From the NCBI GenBank assembly GCA_021613375.1, contig CM038714.1:43039123-43103122 (forward strand): DNA of 64,000 bases, in the 5' to 3' direction. This DNA comes from Megaleporinus macrocephalus (Eukaryota > Chordata > Actinopteri > Characiformes > Anostomidae). The notes below the pieces were generated by a model, which saw nothing but the letters and a program-made list of their open reading frames with translations, had not been told where the DNA came from and did no database searches. Both the position numbers and the translations under genes were made by a program. Shown here in pieces: positions 35,057 through 47,200 of the stretch. Within the stretch, counting starts at the first letter, position 1; each line of letters opens with the position of its first letter.

Positions 35057-35366
35057 GAGGGAGGAGAAGAGGGGAGAGACGGGGGGGAGGGGGCAGTCCA
35101 CCTGAGCAGGAATAAGAAAAACACTTGGTAACACAATTTCTTGATGGTGTGCACTTCACCTTCCATTTCAACTGAATATCTTCTAAATCCATGATAAAGG
35201 TACAACTCATACCACATGCACTCAGGACAATAAACAGCCTGATCTGTTTTTATGATAACTCATTCATTCTGCTGAGCACAAGCTGCTTACTAAAGACTTT
35301 ACAGTACAGGTAAACACTACTATGTTTCTACTTTACCCCATATAGATAGCTCTGGATACTATTTGA

Positions 35367-36640
35367 TAGAGATCGACCGATATATCGGTCTGCCGATATA
35401 TCGGGCCGATATTTGCCATTTTTTTATATATCGGCATCGGACAATATCAGTGTTTCGCAGCGCCGATTTAAAATTAGGCACGTCCGCAGGCAGCCCCGTG
35501 TTATGGTTGCGCTGAAATGTGCTGCTGCCGCTTGTAAGGAACCCCAGGCGGAAACCTTTGATACTGTTTGGTCAAACAAGTGAAAATGAATTATTTATAG
35601 CGAACAATGATGTTTATAATGATGCGGTTACATGTTTCTAGTTACGGCTGTAGACGTGAACCAGAGTGGATGTTTTACTCCTTAGCTCCGGGGCTAAAGC
35701 TAACTGCTCTAGTCTAATATACTCATTAAGTCAAGTAAAGTTTATTTGTATAGCTCTTTTTACAACGATGTTGTCACAAAGCAGCTTCACAGGAGTTTAA
35801 AAGCATGAAAACATGAAGTCACAACACTTTATCCCCTATGAGCAAACCAGAGGCAACGGTGGCAACAACAACTCCCTCAACTGGAGGAAGAAACCTTGGG
35901 AGGAACCAGACTCAGACCTATCCTCCTCTGGTCGAACAGTATTTACAGTTTATTAAACTAAAGCTGAGTCTGAAGGTAAGAGCTTTAGAAGCTGTACAGG
36001 TGGTACATCAGGTGGATGATACAGCGATGCAGTCAAGGATGGAGCAAATGGCACGAATAGAGTGGAGGACTGATTGGTGCCAGGTGACAGGGGGGCCCTG
36101 GTGGACAGTCCTTTACAGTATTCGGCGGGACCGAATATTTTACTCGCTTAGAGAAAAGAGACAGAGTTAGTTCTGGTTTGGGTTAGTACAGAGACAGAGT
36201 TAGTTCTGGACTTAACCTAACATAACTTAACACGTTACTGTTACACAGCCAGTCTCTCCGGAGCAGCCAGAGCTTCCCAGACATTACTGAGCTTCCAGTT
36301 TTTCCTTTCTCTCTCTAGTATCGCGCACTTCTTAATATCTTGTTAGTTTTGGGTATGAACAGATGTATGTTACACTCTTACACTCTGTTACACAGTGATC
36401 TGGTCATACTGTTTTTTGGGAGGCAGATAAAAATATTTTGTTTTTCTACTGAAGTCAGTGTTCAATAAATGATGTTAAGTTCAGAGATGTTGTGCATCCA
36501 CTTATTATTATTAGTGTGACATTTTATAAAGCAGAAAACTTCTCGGGCAAAAAAATCGGCAGCCCATATCGGCCATCAGCTGACCCTGACCTCTAAACAT
36601 CAGCATCGGCTATAGAAAAACCCATATCGGTCGATCTCTA
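35367..36640 (+). mobile_element. hAT-like element with 8-bp target duplication
   Basis: Starts TAGAGATCGACCGATATATC and ends ATATCGGTCGATCTCTA, a clear inverted repeat. The flanks CTATTTGA (35359-35366) and CTACTTGA (36641-36648) agree at 7 of 8, the hAT signature. At 1,274 bp it has no transposase frame; part of its length is a nested repeat at 35735-35945 and unassigned sequence to about 36240. Confidence 0.85.
35735..35945 (+). repeat. Interspersed repeat (TCAAGTAAAGTTTATTTG family), nested
   Basis: Same family as 19637: AGTTTATTTGTATAGCTC, TTGTCACAAAGCAGCTTCAC, AGGAAGAAACCTTGGGAGGA and CCTATCCTCCTCTGGTCGA. It lies inside the hAT-like element. The 110-codon frame at 35838-36170 is a translation of the repeat. 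Confidence 0.8.
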
Positions 36641-36988
36641 CTACTTGACCTACAGCATATGTGGTCACTTTTGGAAAAAGGGTATAACAGCAGGACGGCA
36701 TCAAGTTCTGAACCTCACGTTGTCCCTAAACGAGTGTTTCAGTGAACAGAGTATGATGCAGCAAATAAGATGCATTGTGAAATAACTGTCTGGAAGAAAA
36801 CAGCATTCAAGTTAATCTGACGAGCATGAAGATGAACCCGATATTGTGAAAGTTTTATAGCTCTAATCATACTGGGACTACTTTTCACAGTGGAAGGATT
36901 TGCCCAGCACATTTGATACTGTTGCTGAATTGTTGTATGAAAGCGATATGACATTTAAGGTTTTGCATTATTACAGATAATATCAAGT

Positions 36989-37328
36989 AGGGGTGTAAGA
37001 AATCAGGATATTAAGTTTGGTGATATCGATTCTCAAAAATACAGCATTCATACACCGATTCCTGGCAGACAGTGAATCATTGTGTGTTGGGTTTAAACCT
37101 CTGACCACTAGATGGCAGAGCTGTAATCCATTTTCAGCTCCACTCCAACATTAACAAGCAGCACAAGGACGCAATGCTATTGTAAGCACTGCCAAACCTG
37201 TATATAGTGGTGTGTTTTAATAGTAAAATATATCACTTTGCTTGCAATATCAAAATATATCGCGATATATTGAATCGTGACCGCTGTATACGTATTGTAT
37301 CGCCAGGTTATTGCCAATACACAGCCCA
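36989..37328 (+). mobile_element. Probable hAT-like MITE
   Basis: Begins TAGGGGTGTAAGAAATCAGG and ends in a CAATACACAGCCC block that is a degenerate inverse of the start. The subterminal parts are rich in ATATCG/CGATAT words (TATCGCGATATATTGAATCG). The target duplication is not clear. Confidence 0.5.
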
Positions 37329-38553
37329 AAGATCATGACTACGATTACGTGACTTATGCCAGCAACCAAATCACAGCCGTGATGTTGAGGCAATAGCACC
37401 CTCTCTCTGATTCTCTATTGCTTACATTGTAAAAAGCCATCTGAAAGCTGTCATATTCACAATAAGATTCTAAATATAAATATATTATGTATTATAAAAG
37501 CATACATACACAATACAGCTAGCAGTGAAATGCTCTGCCAACTGCCTGCTCAGATGAAACAATAAGAAATAAATATAAAGTTTAATGTAAGATGAAATAT
37601 GTGATAATACTATAATATTAAAACAAGATATATGTATATTTACTAATATACATACATTTCTCTACGTACTTTATCTCCCCCTTTCACCCTGGTTAGCACC
37701 CCCACAGGTTCACCAGAGGGCAGGACATTTGGCATTTGGTATTATTTGATATTATCTGGTGGTCCTGTGGGATCCTGACCCTATAAGAACATGGTAAAAG
37801 GGTGTAACGAAGTATACAGTATTCATTCATGAACATACACATGTTGCGTAACTAACATAACTGAAAAGCTGATACTGTGCTGAATAAGAGGATACAGGTC
37901 GCGTATTCACAATGGCAATGGTTCTGTTAAAATAGCCTTCGCCCTCAGGTCTCGCAGGGTTAATAGAGAGGTATATAAACAGTGATAACAGCGATCCCAG
38001 TAGAACTGGGACTTCACAAAACTTAGCCACATGCGCCAAAGCACCGTCCCTGGGTCGACACTAACAGGTTTTCTCCACACACGCAAACAGTCATAAAGTA
38101 AACTGATAAATCAATACATTATTTTGTTTTCTTCATTTCTGCTCCTCAGGAGACCCGAGCCAATGTAGAAATTCCTTTATGGCTGGATGGGAAAACAATC
38201 ATATTGAGTCAGTCCGAGGTGTCATTTCGCTGAACTGCAGTCCGTCAAGTCCTCAGCAGTAAAAATAGACACAGGGACGTGACCGTGCACCTTTATTTTC
38301 TCTCTTTCGTGCCTTTTCTACTGTCTTCAACTGTGTCTTAAAGCCTAACATATATAAAACCGGACAAAAGAATGGCTGGTCTGAAAGCCAGCATATCATG
38401 CGTTGTCAGAAAACACATAAGCAACTTCGTTTGAGAGGAACTTGTTAGCCACAATAGCCTTCTGACACCAAAATATTTTCCTGTAACGTGATAGTTGCAC
38501 AGTATATACACAGTGTCTGTTTTATAGCATTACAGTTTCTTACTAAAACTAAA
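37329..38553. other. Mostly unassigned; one repeat fragment
   Basis: Position 37738-37815 (TGGTGGTCCTGTGGGATCCT and following) matches the 3' part of the repeat at 56640-57155. No gene recognised. Confidence 0.45.
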
Positions 38554-38720
38554 CTACAGTTCCAATAAATGCTGACAACCATCATTTTACAGCTTTGTGT
38601 CTATATTTCACTATAATTCTTATTTAAAGAACAATACTGCAATTACACTGTACAATAATAAAAGGTAGATTTTACAGTAAATTTGCTAAATTAACAGAAA
38701 AATACTGTAAATATAGAAAC
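38554..38720. repeat. TACAGTAAAATACTGTAA-type repeat fragment
   Basis: Words such as ATTTTACAGTAAATTTG and AAAATACTGTAAATATAG resemble a common palindromic fish repeat. Boundaries uncertain. Confidence 0.4.
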
Positions 38721-38904
38721 AACCTTTAAAAACAACCTCAGAAGGTCGAAGTTTATTTTTATGAGTATGATGATGCTATAAATAACAACAGCTGTTAAAC
38801 TCTCTAGTATGTACATCACAATATACACATTAGGGCATTATAGCTTTAACGTGCACTTACAATCATATGGAATGGCATGAACACATATTTTTGGTTGGTA
38901 GGGA

Positions 38905-40062
38905 CGGGTATTGAGAACATTTATTAAGTACTAAATTGGTACTGATTTCTGATTGGTCAGTGCTACTATCAGTATGCTGAAATCAGTATTTATGCAATAT
39001 TAATTGGTCCAACATATCAGACCTTAATTAGAGCTAGACTGGATCAGTGGAAGGGGTGCTCTGCTTCATGAGATGAAAGCATTTACATGCCTCTGGCTAC
39101 CTTAAACATTTTAAAGGCTCAGCATCATTCTGTGCCCTCTAATCATGGCATCCAAGACATCTACAGAGTGAGTTCACTTTACTAAATTAAATGAAAAGGC
39201 AGCTAAATGCAGTATATGTAAAGTGGTAGTTGCTATATATGCTAAGGGGGTTACGGCTGACTAACTCATGAAACGCTTACAAATACAACATTCTATACAC
39301 TCTTGAAGCAGTGCAGCGACTGCTTTAGCTAAGCTGCTGCACCTACATCTTCATTAGAGTCTCCCAGCGTTCAGTTCCTTAAATAAAACTCTAGGTAGGA
39401 TATTTTATGAGCTCAAATCACCTAATCAAAAACGCCACCAGCGTTAAAACTACGAAGCTGAAGGCAGTTTTCAGTCTTCCGCCTCCTTGTTCGAATTTTT
39501 CTATTCCACTTTAAACGGGGCAGCAGTTGGATGCTGGCACGTGAGGGTCCCTACACACTAAAGACTGGTGCAGCTTTGTAAATGCAATGCATTCTGAAGT
39601 TGAGGCACATCGACATATAGAACTTGGATACAGGTAGAGGATGGATGGAAACCCAAAATGAAGGCTGGGCTAATAAGTTCCTGCTGGATTTTGAACTGTA
39701 TGATTTTATGATTTTTCAGCTTTTCAGTGTGAAAGTAATCTATTGGGCTGACTCTTTACTGAATTCAAGCTGGTAGCTAGCATAGCATAAATACTACTGA
39801 TTAGGCAGCCTATAAGTGTGAGCTGACCTGGCAACCTGGCTGACCTGCCAGTTTTGAATGACTTATGGTTGTTTTAAGTAATAAAAATATATATAAAGAA
39901 AGATATATAGAAAGATGAACACAGCCTTTTCACGCCTATTCATGTCATGTTTTCATTTTTTTGTGCCAAATTATGGAGAGAACATTTTAAAAAGTCTTTA
40001 GACAAGTATTAGTATTGATAAGCAGTATCAGTATTGATACTGGTACCAGTATTGATCACTAT
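38905..40062 (+). mobile_element. Possible hAT-like element, diverged
   Basis: The left end TAGGGACGGGTATTGAGAAC has a hAT-MITE look. Near 40010-40062, repeated GTATTGATA/TATCAGTATTGATACTGG words resemble the other end. The central sequence is not recognisable, and these may be two separate fragments. Confidence 0.35.
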
Positions 40063-40084
40063 TTATTGGTATCCTTTTTATTTT

Positions 40085-40412
40085 TTCCATCCATCCATCC
40101 ATCCATCCATCCATTATCTGCCGCTTTATTTCACTAATCGGGGTCAGGGGGGGCTGGAGCCAATCCAAGCGTCCAACATGGACAGTGCACCAGTCCATCA
40201 CATGGCCAACATTAACTCATGGGCAATTTAGAGTGACCGATCAACCTGACTGCTTGACATGTGGGAGGAAACCAGAGTACCTGGAGGAATCCCACTCAAG
40301 CACAGGGAGAGCATGCAAACCCCACACAGAACGGCCCAGACCAGGAATCATACCCAGATCGTCTTGCTGTGAGGCGACAGTGCTAACCACTACACCACTG
40401 TGCTGCCCTTTT
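40085..40412 (-). repeat. tRNA-like SINE-type repeat, full length
   Basis: Minus-orientation copy. The head at the right reads (reverse complement) GGGCAGCACAGTGGTGTAGT then GGTTAGCACTGTCGCCTCAC, an A-box-like tRNA start. The TCCTCCCACATGTC block is in the middle, and the (CCAT)n simple tail is at 40085-40114. Closest to the copy at 45322-45618. Confidence 0.85.
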
Positions 40413-41984
40413 TATTTCTTCTAATAAGAAAAACAGAATTATGATGTTTTTCTGCTGATTTTTGGTGTATAATTGTTTAAATGTGAAATTCTGCTATTAT
40501 TGCACATTAAAATGTACAGAAGTGTACATGTACACAGTAAAGAAAGATCAGAAAATCAACAAAACACACATCATTTGGTGAGGTGTATCCAAACTTTAGA
40601 ATCTGACTGTATATCAGTCCTTAAGACTTTAGCCATCGCCGCAACTAGGTATCTGTTTTAATCTGACACTACACAATGAACTAAGCCAAAAACATCATGG
40701 TTGGAAAAGCAAAACACATGAAATGATTCCCAGCATTTCTTTGGGATGAGAAAAACAATAGCAAAAAAAAAAACTTAGGTGAAAGGACCAATAGATGAAG
40801 AATAAGAAATAATTAATTAATTAAACCTAAAAAAAACACAAGGAAAGCTGGCAGCTCCACCTCCAGTGCTGCCCAAATTTAGCCAATTCAACCTTTTTGA
40901 TAAGAAGCTTTTATATGTAAAGAATACAGTTCCATATATTTCAATTCAGTGCACACTAGGGAATTTTATTCCTTAACTACTGCTTTAAACACCATAATAG
41001 TACTATCATCAGAGTACAACAAACAACAGCATAGCAGCCTCTCATGATGGTAAACTGATGTTCCTTGACCTCTCTGTGATAAACCTGCACACTTGCAAAT
41101 ATTTCCCCGAATCTCGTTTCCCTCAACAGCGGCTCGTGGCTGCTGACGGATTATTCCGTGAGCTGTCAGACACCAACTTTGTAATAACCCAACGATGCCT
41201 CATTGCCTTTTAATGGGACGTAATTTGGGCCAAAACTCTGCGTTTAGAGGAGCATGGTAATCAAAGGGAAAGCAAAGACGTCCCAGTTCTCATTCAGCGT
41301 CGGAGAAAGCTCACTTTGAAAAATGTAGCAGACAGAAATAAAGAAATAAAGAAACACATTACAATAAAGCGGAGTCGGGAGTGGTCTGAACAAGTAGGCC
41401 ATCGAGTTCGGGATTGGATACAACAAAGAGCATCTTAGACAAATAAGAAACGTCATCATCGCTCAGTGCTGGAAGGAGAGATAGAGCATTGGAACAGAGT
41501 ACACATTAGCTCTCAGAGGGATATGCAAGCACTAGGGCTGGTGAGATAAAGACGAATGTATTCCATGTAAAAACGCACATGCAAATGTGGTAAATGTCCA
41601 TGTGAACGTTGCAGCAGATGTTTCAGGTCAGGAGTTTGGGATGATAAGAAGCTTCGTGACTACCAAATACAAGTGGGAGCTGACAATGAAGTATTCTACC
41701 TCGGCTTTTATTTAAATGATTATAAAGGGTTTGAATGAAATGAATATTTTCAAACATCTGGCAGCTCTTCAGCAACTCAGCTACTCTGAACAAAGCAATA
41801 TACCAAAGACAAGAACACATTTTCATATGAGGTACCCCGATCGTGCCAGATGGCAGGTTTTTCCTAAAAAGCCAGTCCTCTCCGGTGACAGAGTATAACT
41901 GCCTGCAACAAGTGGAAGAAAATTTTATAATGCTGGTTGAGTTTCTGCCCACTTACTCAAGTGTTGGCTCTAAGTACAATGAAG
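40413..41984. other. Unassigned non-coding stretch
   Basis: No gene or full repeat recognised. The 41090-41470 part is compositionally balanced and repeat-free and could be a conserved non-coding element. Minus and plus frames at 41623-41952 and 41716-42058 have no domain. Confidence 0.4.
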
Positions 41985-42453
41985 TAGAGGTCTGCACAGG
42001 CCTGATTATTAATGCCTGCTCCAGTTCAAATCAACCATGTCTGCCTGAGCCTGCCTGAGTTTGATTCCTGCCCACTCCAGCCTGTAAAAGCTAGCAAAAA
42101 ATTATCCCCCACTCCCACACGCTTCAAACAAAGGCCATGCCCACCCGCATCAGCCTACTTTGGGCTACGTGCGTGGTCCTTGTCGACTCCAGCCTGCGTT
42201 TGCTGTAATCTGTGCCGCTGGTGTAAGACGTGTTCTCTCAAACCGTGTGACACGGAGGAACAGCCTCCAGACTCATCCCGCCTCCACACATATATGTCAA
42301 TACAGTACAATAGAAGTAAATATTTTGTGTGTTTTTCAGCTAAACAAACAGTAAGCGTGGCATCATGTGACATTACTGTCAACAGACAAAGCGGGCAGCA
42401 CTACAGCCAAAGAAAACAATAAATACATACAGCATAGCAGCTTGGCTTTGCTA

Positions 42454-42541
<88 letters not shown>

Positions 42542-42889
42542 TATTAGCCAATTACTCTACAAGACATCTATACACTGAAATTCAATTAAAGCCAAAACAG
42601 ACGCTGACGCCGTGGCACAGGTTAAAAAGCCTAAACAAATGTTGTGGACATCAGTAATGATTTTGTGCATTAGCTACTAACTGGATGTTTTATAGCTTCA
42701 TGTGTTTTGCTGCTTGTGATTATTAACGTAATGCAGTTCATTTGTTGCCTGCCTGTTTGCTTCCCCTCCCCACCCACAAAAGTCCACAAGATGTCAGCTG
42801 TTAACCTGCAATGATCGCAGAGCCTCAAAAGCAATCCCATTCACACATCATTTCGCAAATCATTCAAACTTTCCATGTGTAGACCTCTA
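41985..42889 (+). mobile_element. hAT-like non-autonomous element
   Basis: Starts TAGAGGTCTGCACAGGCCTG and ends CCATGTGTAGACCTCTA, an inverted repeat of about 17 bp with mismatches. The interior of 905 bp contains C-rich sequence (42000-42290) and an (AT)n tract (42456-42541). The 136-codon frame at 42012-42422 shows no transposase motif. The 8-bp duplication is not evident. Confidence 0.6.
42456..42541. repeat. (TA)n microsatellite
   Basis: About 40 TA units; the isoleucine/tyrosine-rich frames on both strands are its translations. Confidence 0.97.
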
Positions 42890-43224
42890 ATTCAAAGAGA
42901 ACTCAGTCAAAACTTAGAGAATGACCTTTCTTCTGGGGATGTAGGTGAATGATCTACTGTTATCATTATATATTTTTATCAGTATGATGTAGATTTTGTG
43001 TTTAAGACCAAAATAACAAATCAAACCTTTTATTTTTGAGGCTGTGCATGTGACGTTAATAGACAAAGATGTATGTGGTCTGGAAAAACCTCTTCTGTTA
43101 TGTCATGTTATGATTTTTAGTAATGCTATGTGTTTCAATGTTAGCAAATACGTCATAGCGCACCACTAATATGGGCTGGAACCACCTACTAAGAAATACA
43201 GATTTTTGCAATATAACTAACTAA

Positions 43225-43400
43225 ATCCCAGCAAGGCAAGGCAGGGCAAGGCAAGTTTGTTTGTATAGCACCTTTCATACACAGTGGCAACTCAAAGTGC
43301 TTTACATAAATCAAGACATAAAGACAAAAAAGCATTTAAAAGTCATTTAAAAAGCAATAAAACATTAAAATAAATAAGTTAGAAAGAAAAAAAAAACAAA
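43225..43400 (+). repeat. Interspersed repeat (GGCAAGGCAAGTTTGTTTG family)
   Basis: Contains GGCAAGTTTGTTTGTATAGC, CAGTGGCAACTCAAAGTGC and TTTACATAAATCAAGACATA, a phrase set typical of a high-copy teleost repeat. It ends in an A-rich tail near 43390. Confidence 0.65.
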
Positions 43401-44879
43401 AATAAAGACTATGGGGTAAAAGCGCTGTTGGACTATGGAAGAGTTGTAGAAGAGTTGCAGAACTAAGCTAAACTGTTTGTGGTCAGTGGTCAGCTTAACC
43501 CACTACAGATATCAGATGCTCCAAGTACGTGTGGGTGGAGAATCTAAAGGTAAGAATAGTCATCATGTAATATTGATAAATGTACACAGGTATGAAGTGA
43601 GCTGCTGGTTTAGCTGCTTTGTTAAATGTTGCCTTTTCACCTCTTCTCAGTACAACTTTTCTGTTCAATATTATAATGACAACAGGACATTTACCCATAT
43701 AAGTGAGCAAGATGGACATGATTCATGATCAGAAATGTGTACAAATGGGCTAATGTCAAACCCTAATTCCATACTGAGAACCACTGGCCGATAACACCAC
43801 AGGCTTTTTGAGATGCTTCATGTTCGTGAGCACTTGTGTATGGATTTAGCACATACAGTCACAAAATCTGGGTTGTTGATGTGCGTAAATAAGTAACGAC
43901 AGAGAACATTCTAATGCACAGTAACTGTTTATTTTCTAAACTTAAAATATTGGGGGAAAATTTATGTTTATTTTTATATATTAATTATATTTATATTATA
44001 AACCTGTGCACACTTTGTATGCTAAGTTTAATTTGTTTTTCCATCCAGTATGATAAATTCAGTAAAAATGTATATATATATATATATGCAAAAAACAGAG
44101 GATGTTATTTTTACTTGGAAAATCAACACAACATTCTGTTTGACTGGGGTATTCAAACTAGTCGAATATGTGACAAACATACAAGAAGAAAATTTGAATT
44201 GAATTCCTGAGCCAGGGTGACAGCCATAGCATACACTCTTTATTGCAGGATGACACTTAAAATAGCACTCCATCGTTTTTCAGCCTAATCTCTATGTGCT
44301 CAATCTATAGCATAAGATTGATTAAACCTTTAGAACCTGCGAGACGAAAAGCCATGCTATCTTTAAAGCGGCACTGCTCCTCAGTGCTGTGAGCTAGAGG
44401 GATGTGTTTTCCTATTGAAACTAAAGAATTAGTGCTAAACATGAGCCTAATTTGGCCCTGGTGGGTCGTTTACACCCTACATAGACCTACAGCGTAATTT
44501 ACAAGCATACTTTTTTCCATGCACTTGACCGGATGCTTGTTCAATTGTTTTGTGTACAGCCCAGTTCACCGTCACATAAAGGGAAGTGTAGTTCACACTT
44601 TGAATTTGATTGGCTTTGATTATCGACCAACAGTCAAGCCGAGTATGTGACTTGGAGATTTAAAAGTCAGAGTGAGAGCAGCTCCCGAAAACGAGTGCAC
44701 AGACTCAGAGAAAGTCGTGGTCTGAACATTTTGGGGCTATTTTGAGAGAAAGAGAAAAACCAGTAACTAGAAACCAAAACAGCACTGCAGAAATGGTGGA
44801 AGGAGAAAGGATCTTAAATCTTGTGGATATTTCTGACATTCCACATTTTGAGATTGTTGTGAGCTCATTATGAGATTGT
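43401..44879. other. Unassigned, AT-rich in part
   Basis: No gene or complete repeat. A short (TA)n tract is at 44070-44088. Confidence 0.45.
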
Positions 44880-45132
44880 TTCACGCATTTCTAGATTTTT
44901 AAATTAGTTTTAAGTGGTTTTATTAAATTTCTTATCTTACTTATCTCACTTTTGGTACATAATTATTTCTTGTTATAAAAAATATGCTGGCCAAGAAATA
45001 TGTTTATCCGCCAGTACAGTGAGATAATTGTTTCCAGTTGCTAAAAACAAGAAAAAAGTGAATGTGAAGTGAAATAATCTTATAATCTTACAATCACTTC
45101 ACTGGCCCAGAGATTTTCCTTTTATTGCAGTG
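44880..45132. repeat. MITE-like repeat fragment
   Basis: The right part reads, in reverse complement, TCACTGCAATAAAAGGAAAA followed by stretches alternating CTTG/CAAG and AAGTG words, as in common fish inverted-repeat elements. The left end is not defined. Confidence 0.35.
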
Positions 45133-45321
45133 AGAACAATCTAAAATATGGCTCACAGTGTGTTAGTCTCTGTTTGGTATTAATAAGTGCTGTTAATGAA
45201 TGGTTGGGTGCAGGCTACACTAAGTATGGTAAATTGGATCAGCATGGGGAATTAGAGCTCTTTACTGCCCATTTACTTCTTATTTGCTGAGTAAGTTAAA
45301 AAAATATATCAAATATTGGAT

Positions 45322-45618
45322 GCACGGTGCTGTAGTGGTTAGCACTGTCGCCTCACAGCAAGACGATCGGGGTTGGATTCCCAGTCCGGGCCTTTTTGTG
45401 TTGAGTATGCATGTTCTTCCCGTACTTCGGTTTCCTCCCACAGTCCAAACACATGAACGTTAGGTTGTTCGGTCACTCTAAATTACCAGAGGACGTGAGT
45501 GTGTGTTGGACTGGCGACCTGTACCCCGCCTTCGCCCCATTACACTCAGATTGACTCAAGCCCCACCGTGATCCCAATTAGCGGGACAAAGTTGAAGAGA
45601 ATGTATGGATGGATGGGA
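45322..45618 (+). repeat. tRNA-like SINE-type repeat, full length
   Basis: The head GCTGTAGTGGTTAGCACTGT is an A-box-like element. GGGGTTGGATTCCCAG is a degraded B-box (canonical GGTTCGANTCC). Then come TTTCCTCCCACAGTCC and a GACTGGCGACCTGTACC block, ending in a (GGAT)n tail. Pol III transcription is possible in principle but the B-box change argues against activity. Confidence 0.85.
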
Positions 45619-45703
45619 TGTTTTCTACGGACGATGCTCTAGAATTGAGGTCCCAGAAGAGAACAATGAACAGCTTGACGCAATGAACTTGTACTATAAA
45701 ATA

Positions 45704-46673
45704 GTACAAACCGGATTCCAAAAAAGTTGGGACACTAAACAAATTGTGAATAAAAACTGAATGCAATGATGTGGAGGTGCCAACACCTAACATTTTATTC
45801 AAAATCGAACACAAATCACAGATCAAAAGTTGAAACTGAGAGAATGTATCATTTTAAGGGAAAAATATGTTGTTTTAAAATTTCCTGGCGTCAACAAATC
45901 CCAAAAAAGTTGGGACAAGGCCATTTTACCACTGTGTGGCATCCCCCCCTTCTTCTTACAACACTCAACAGACGTCTGGGACAGAGGAGACCAGTTTCTC
46001 AAGTTTAGAAATAGGAATGCTCTCCCATTCATGTCTAATACAGGCCTCTAACTGTTCAATCATCTTGGGCCTTCTTTGACGCACCTTCCTCTTTATGAAG
46101 ATCTGGACTGCAGGCTGGCCATTTCAGTTCCCGGATCCTTCTCCTACGTAGCCATGATGTTGTGATTGCTGATTGCTGAGCATCCAGTAGAGTTTTACGG
46201 CCTTGACCCTTACGCACAGCGATTGTTCCAGATTCTCTGAATCTTTTGATGATGTTATGCACGGTTGATGATGATATCTTTCTGCGTAACTATGGTGGAA
46301 TTGGTGATCCTCTTACCATCTTGGCTTCAGAGAGACACTGACACTCTGAGAAGCTCTTTTTATACCAATCATGTTGTCAATTGACCTAATTAGTGTTAAT
46401 TGGTCTTCCAGCTGTTCGTTAAATGCTCAATTTCCTTTTTCCAGCCACTTATTGCTACTTGTCCTAACTTTTTTGGGATTTGTTGACACCGTGAAATTTT
46501 GAAACAACATATTTTTCCCTTAAAATGATACATTCTCTCAGTTTCAACTTTTGATCTGTGATTTGTGTTCTATTCTGAATAAAATATTAGACGTTGGCAC
46601 CTCCACATCATTGCATTCCGTTTTTATTCACAATTTGTTTAGTGTCCCAACTTTTTTGGAATCCAGTTTGTAC
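45704..46673 (-). mobile_element. Internally deleted Tc1-like element with long IR/DR ends
   Basis: 970 bp, with TA on both sides (45702-45703, 46674-46675). Terminal inverted repeats of about 210 bp are well over 90 percent alike by eye. Each carries an outer and an inner direct repeat of CCAAAAAAGTTGGGACA (45717 and 45901 on the left; 46643 and 46460 in reverse on the right), the IR/DR arrangement of Sleeping Beauty-like elements. Between them lies a transposase remnant on the minus strand. Confidence 0.9.
45966..46330 (-). pseudogene. Tc1-like transposase remnant, central deletion
   Basis: Minus-strand reading gives an N-terminal part with VHNIIKRFRESGTIAVRKGQ (end of the paired-like DNA-binding domain and GRK-type linker), then TLLDAQQSAI. 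After a large deletion that removes both catalytic aspartates, it resumes at ELKWPACSPDL (the segment before the catalytic Glu). A further gap and frame shift lead to RQRRPKMIEQLEACIRHEW and a C-terminal end with KLEKLVSSVPDVC. There is an in-frame TAG upstream near 46300. Not functional. Confidence 0.85.
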
Positions 46674-47200
46674 TAATAAATAACTCCTATAAATTCTTTC
46701 AAGATTAAGTTTTTTTGCTTTCTTTAAAACCTGCAAAATGTTAAGCTCATGTTTGTGCTAGTGTGTTTATGTAGGTTAATTCATGTGTATAGTGAAAGTA
46801 GTCTGTTCACAAATTCATGAATATGGCATTAAAATATTTATTGAATGACATATTTTATTAACTGAGCGTGTGCTGGATCTGAATATTTATACCTTTTTAT
46901 AGTTCTGTCAAAACACAAAAGCACACAAATGCGGAGATGTCTCAATGCAGGTCTTAAAGGGTTAAGCAGGACAGTTTCTCTCGGCTGAGAAGAGTAGAGG
47001 GGAAAAAAAGTTGTATATTAAGAAGCTAATGTTTTTCTATTCGGTGTCTCTGGAGTCAAAAGGCTGTTCTTTTACCAAGTAGGAAAGGAGTCAGAATTAC
47101 TGTCCATGGTAATCAACTGTGTGCTACAGATTCAGCAGACGAACATGGGTTTGAAAAGTGATGGAGCGTTCTTTCTTTGAAGGCCGTGGTTTCGGCGTCA
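46674..47200. other. Unassigned non-coding stretch
   Basis: No gene or repeat recognised. Confidence 0.4.

Noticed and set aside
34620..35210. 196-codon minus-strand open frame and overlapping plus-strand frame
   Set aside because: Much of each is the translation of the GA/CT tract (Ser/Leu or Arg/Glu repeats), and the remainder has no domain.
35838..36170. 110-codon plus-strand open frame
   Set aside because: It begins inside a high-copy interspersed repeat nested in a hAT-like element and has no domain.
41623..42058. Overlapping 109- and 71-codon frames that might be exons
   Set aside because: No domain, no convincing splice-site arrangement, and frames are open on both strands.
45322..45618. 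tRNA gene candidate in the repeat head
   Set aside because: It has A-box-like sequence and a degraded B-box, but no cloverleaf could be traced and the unit continues as a dispersed repeat.
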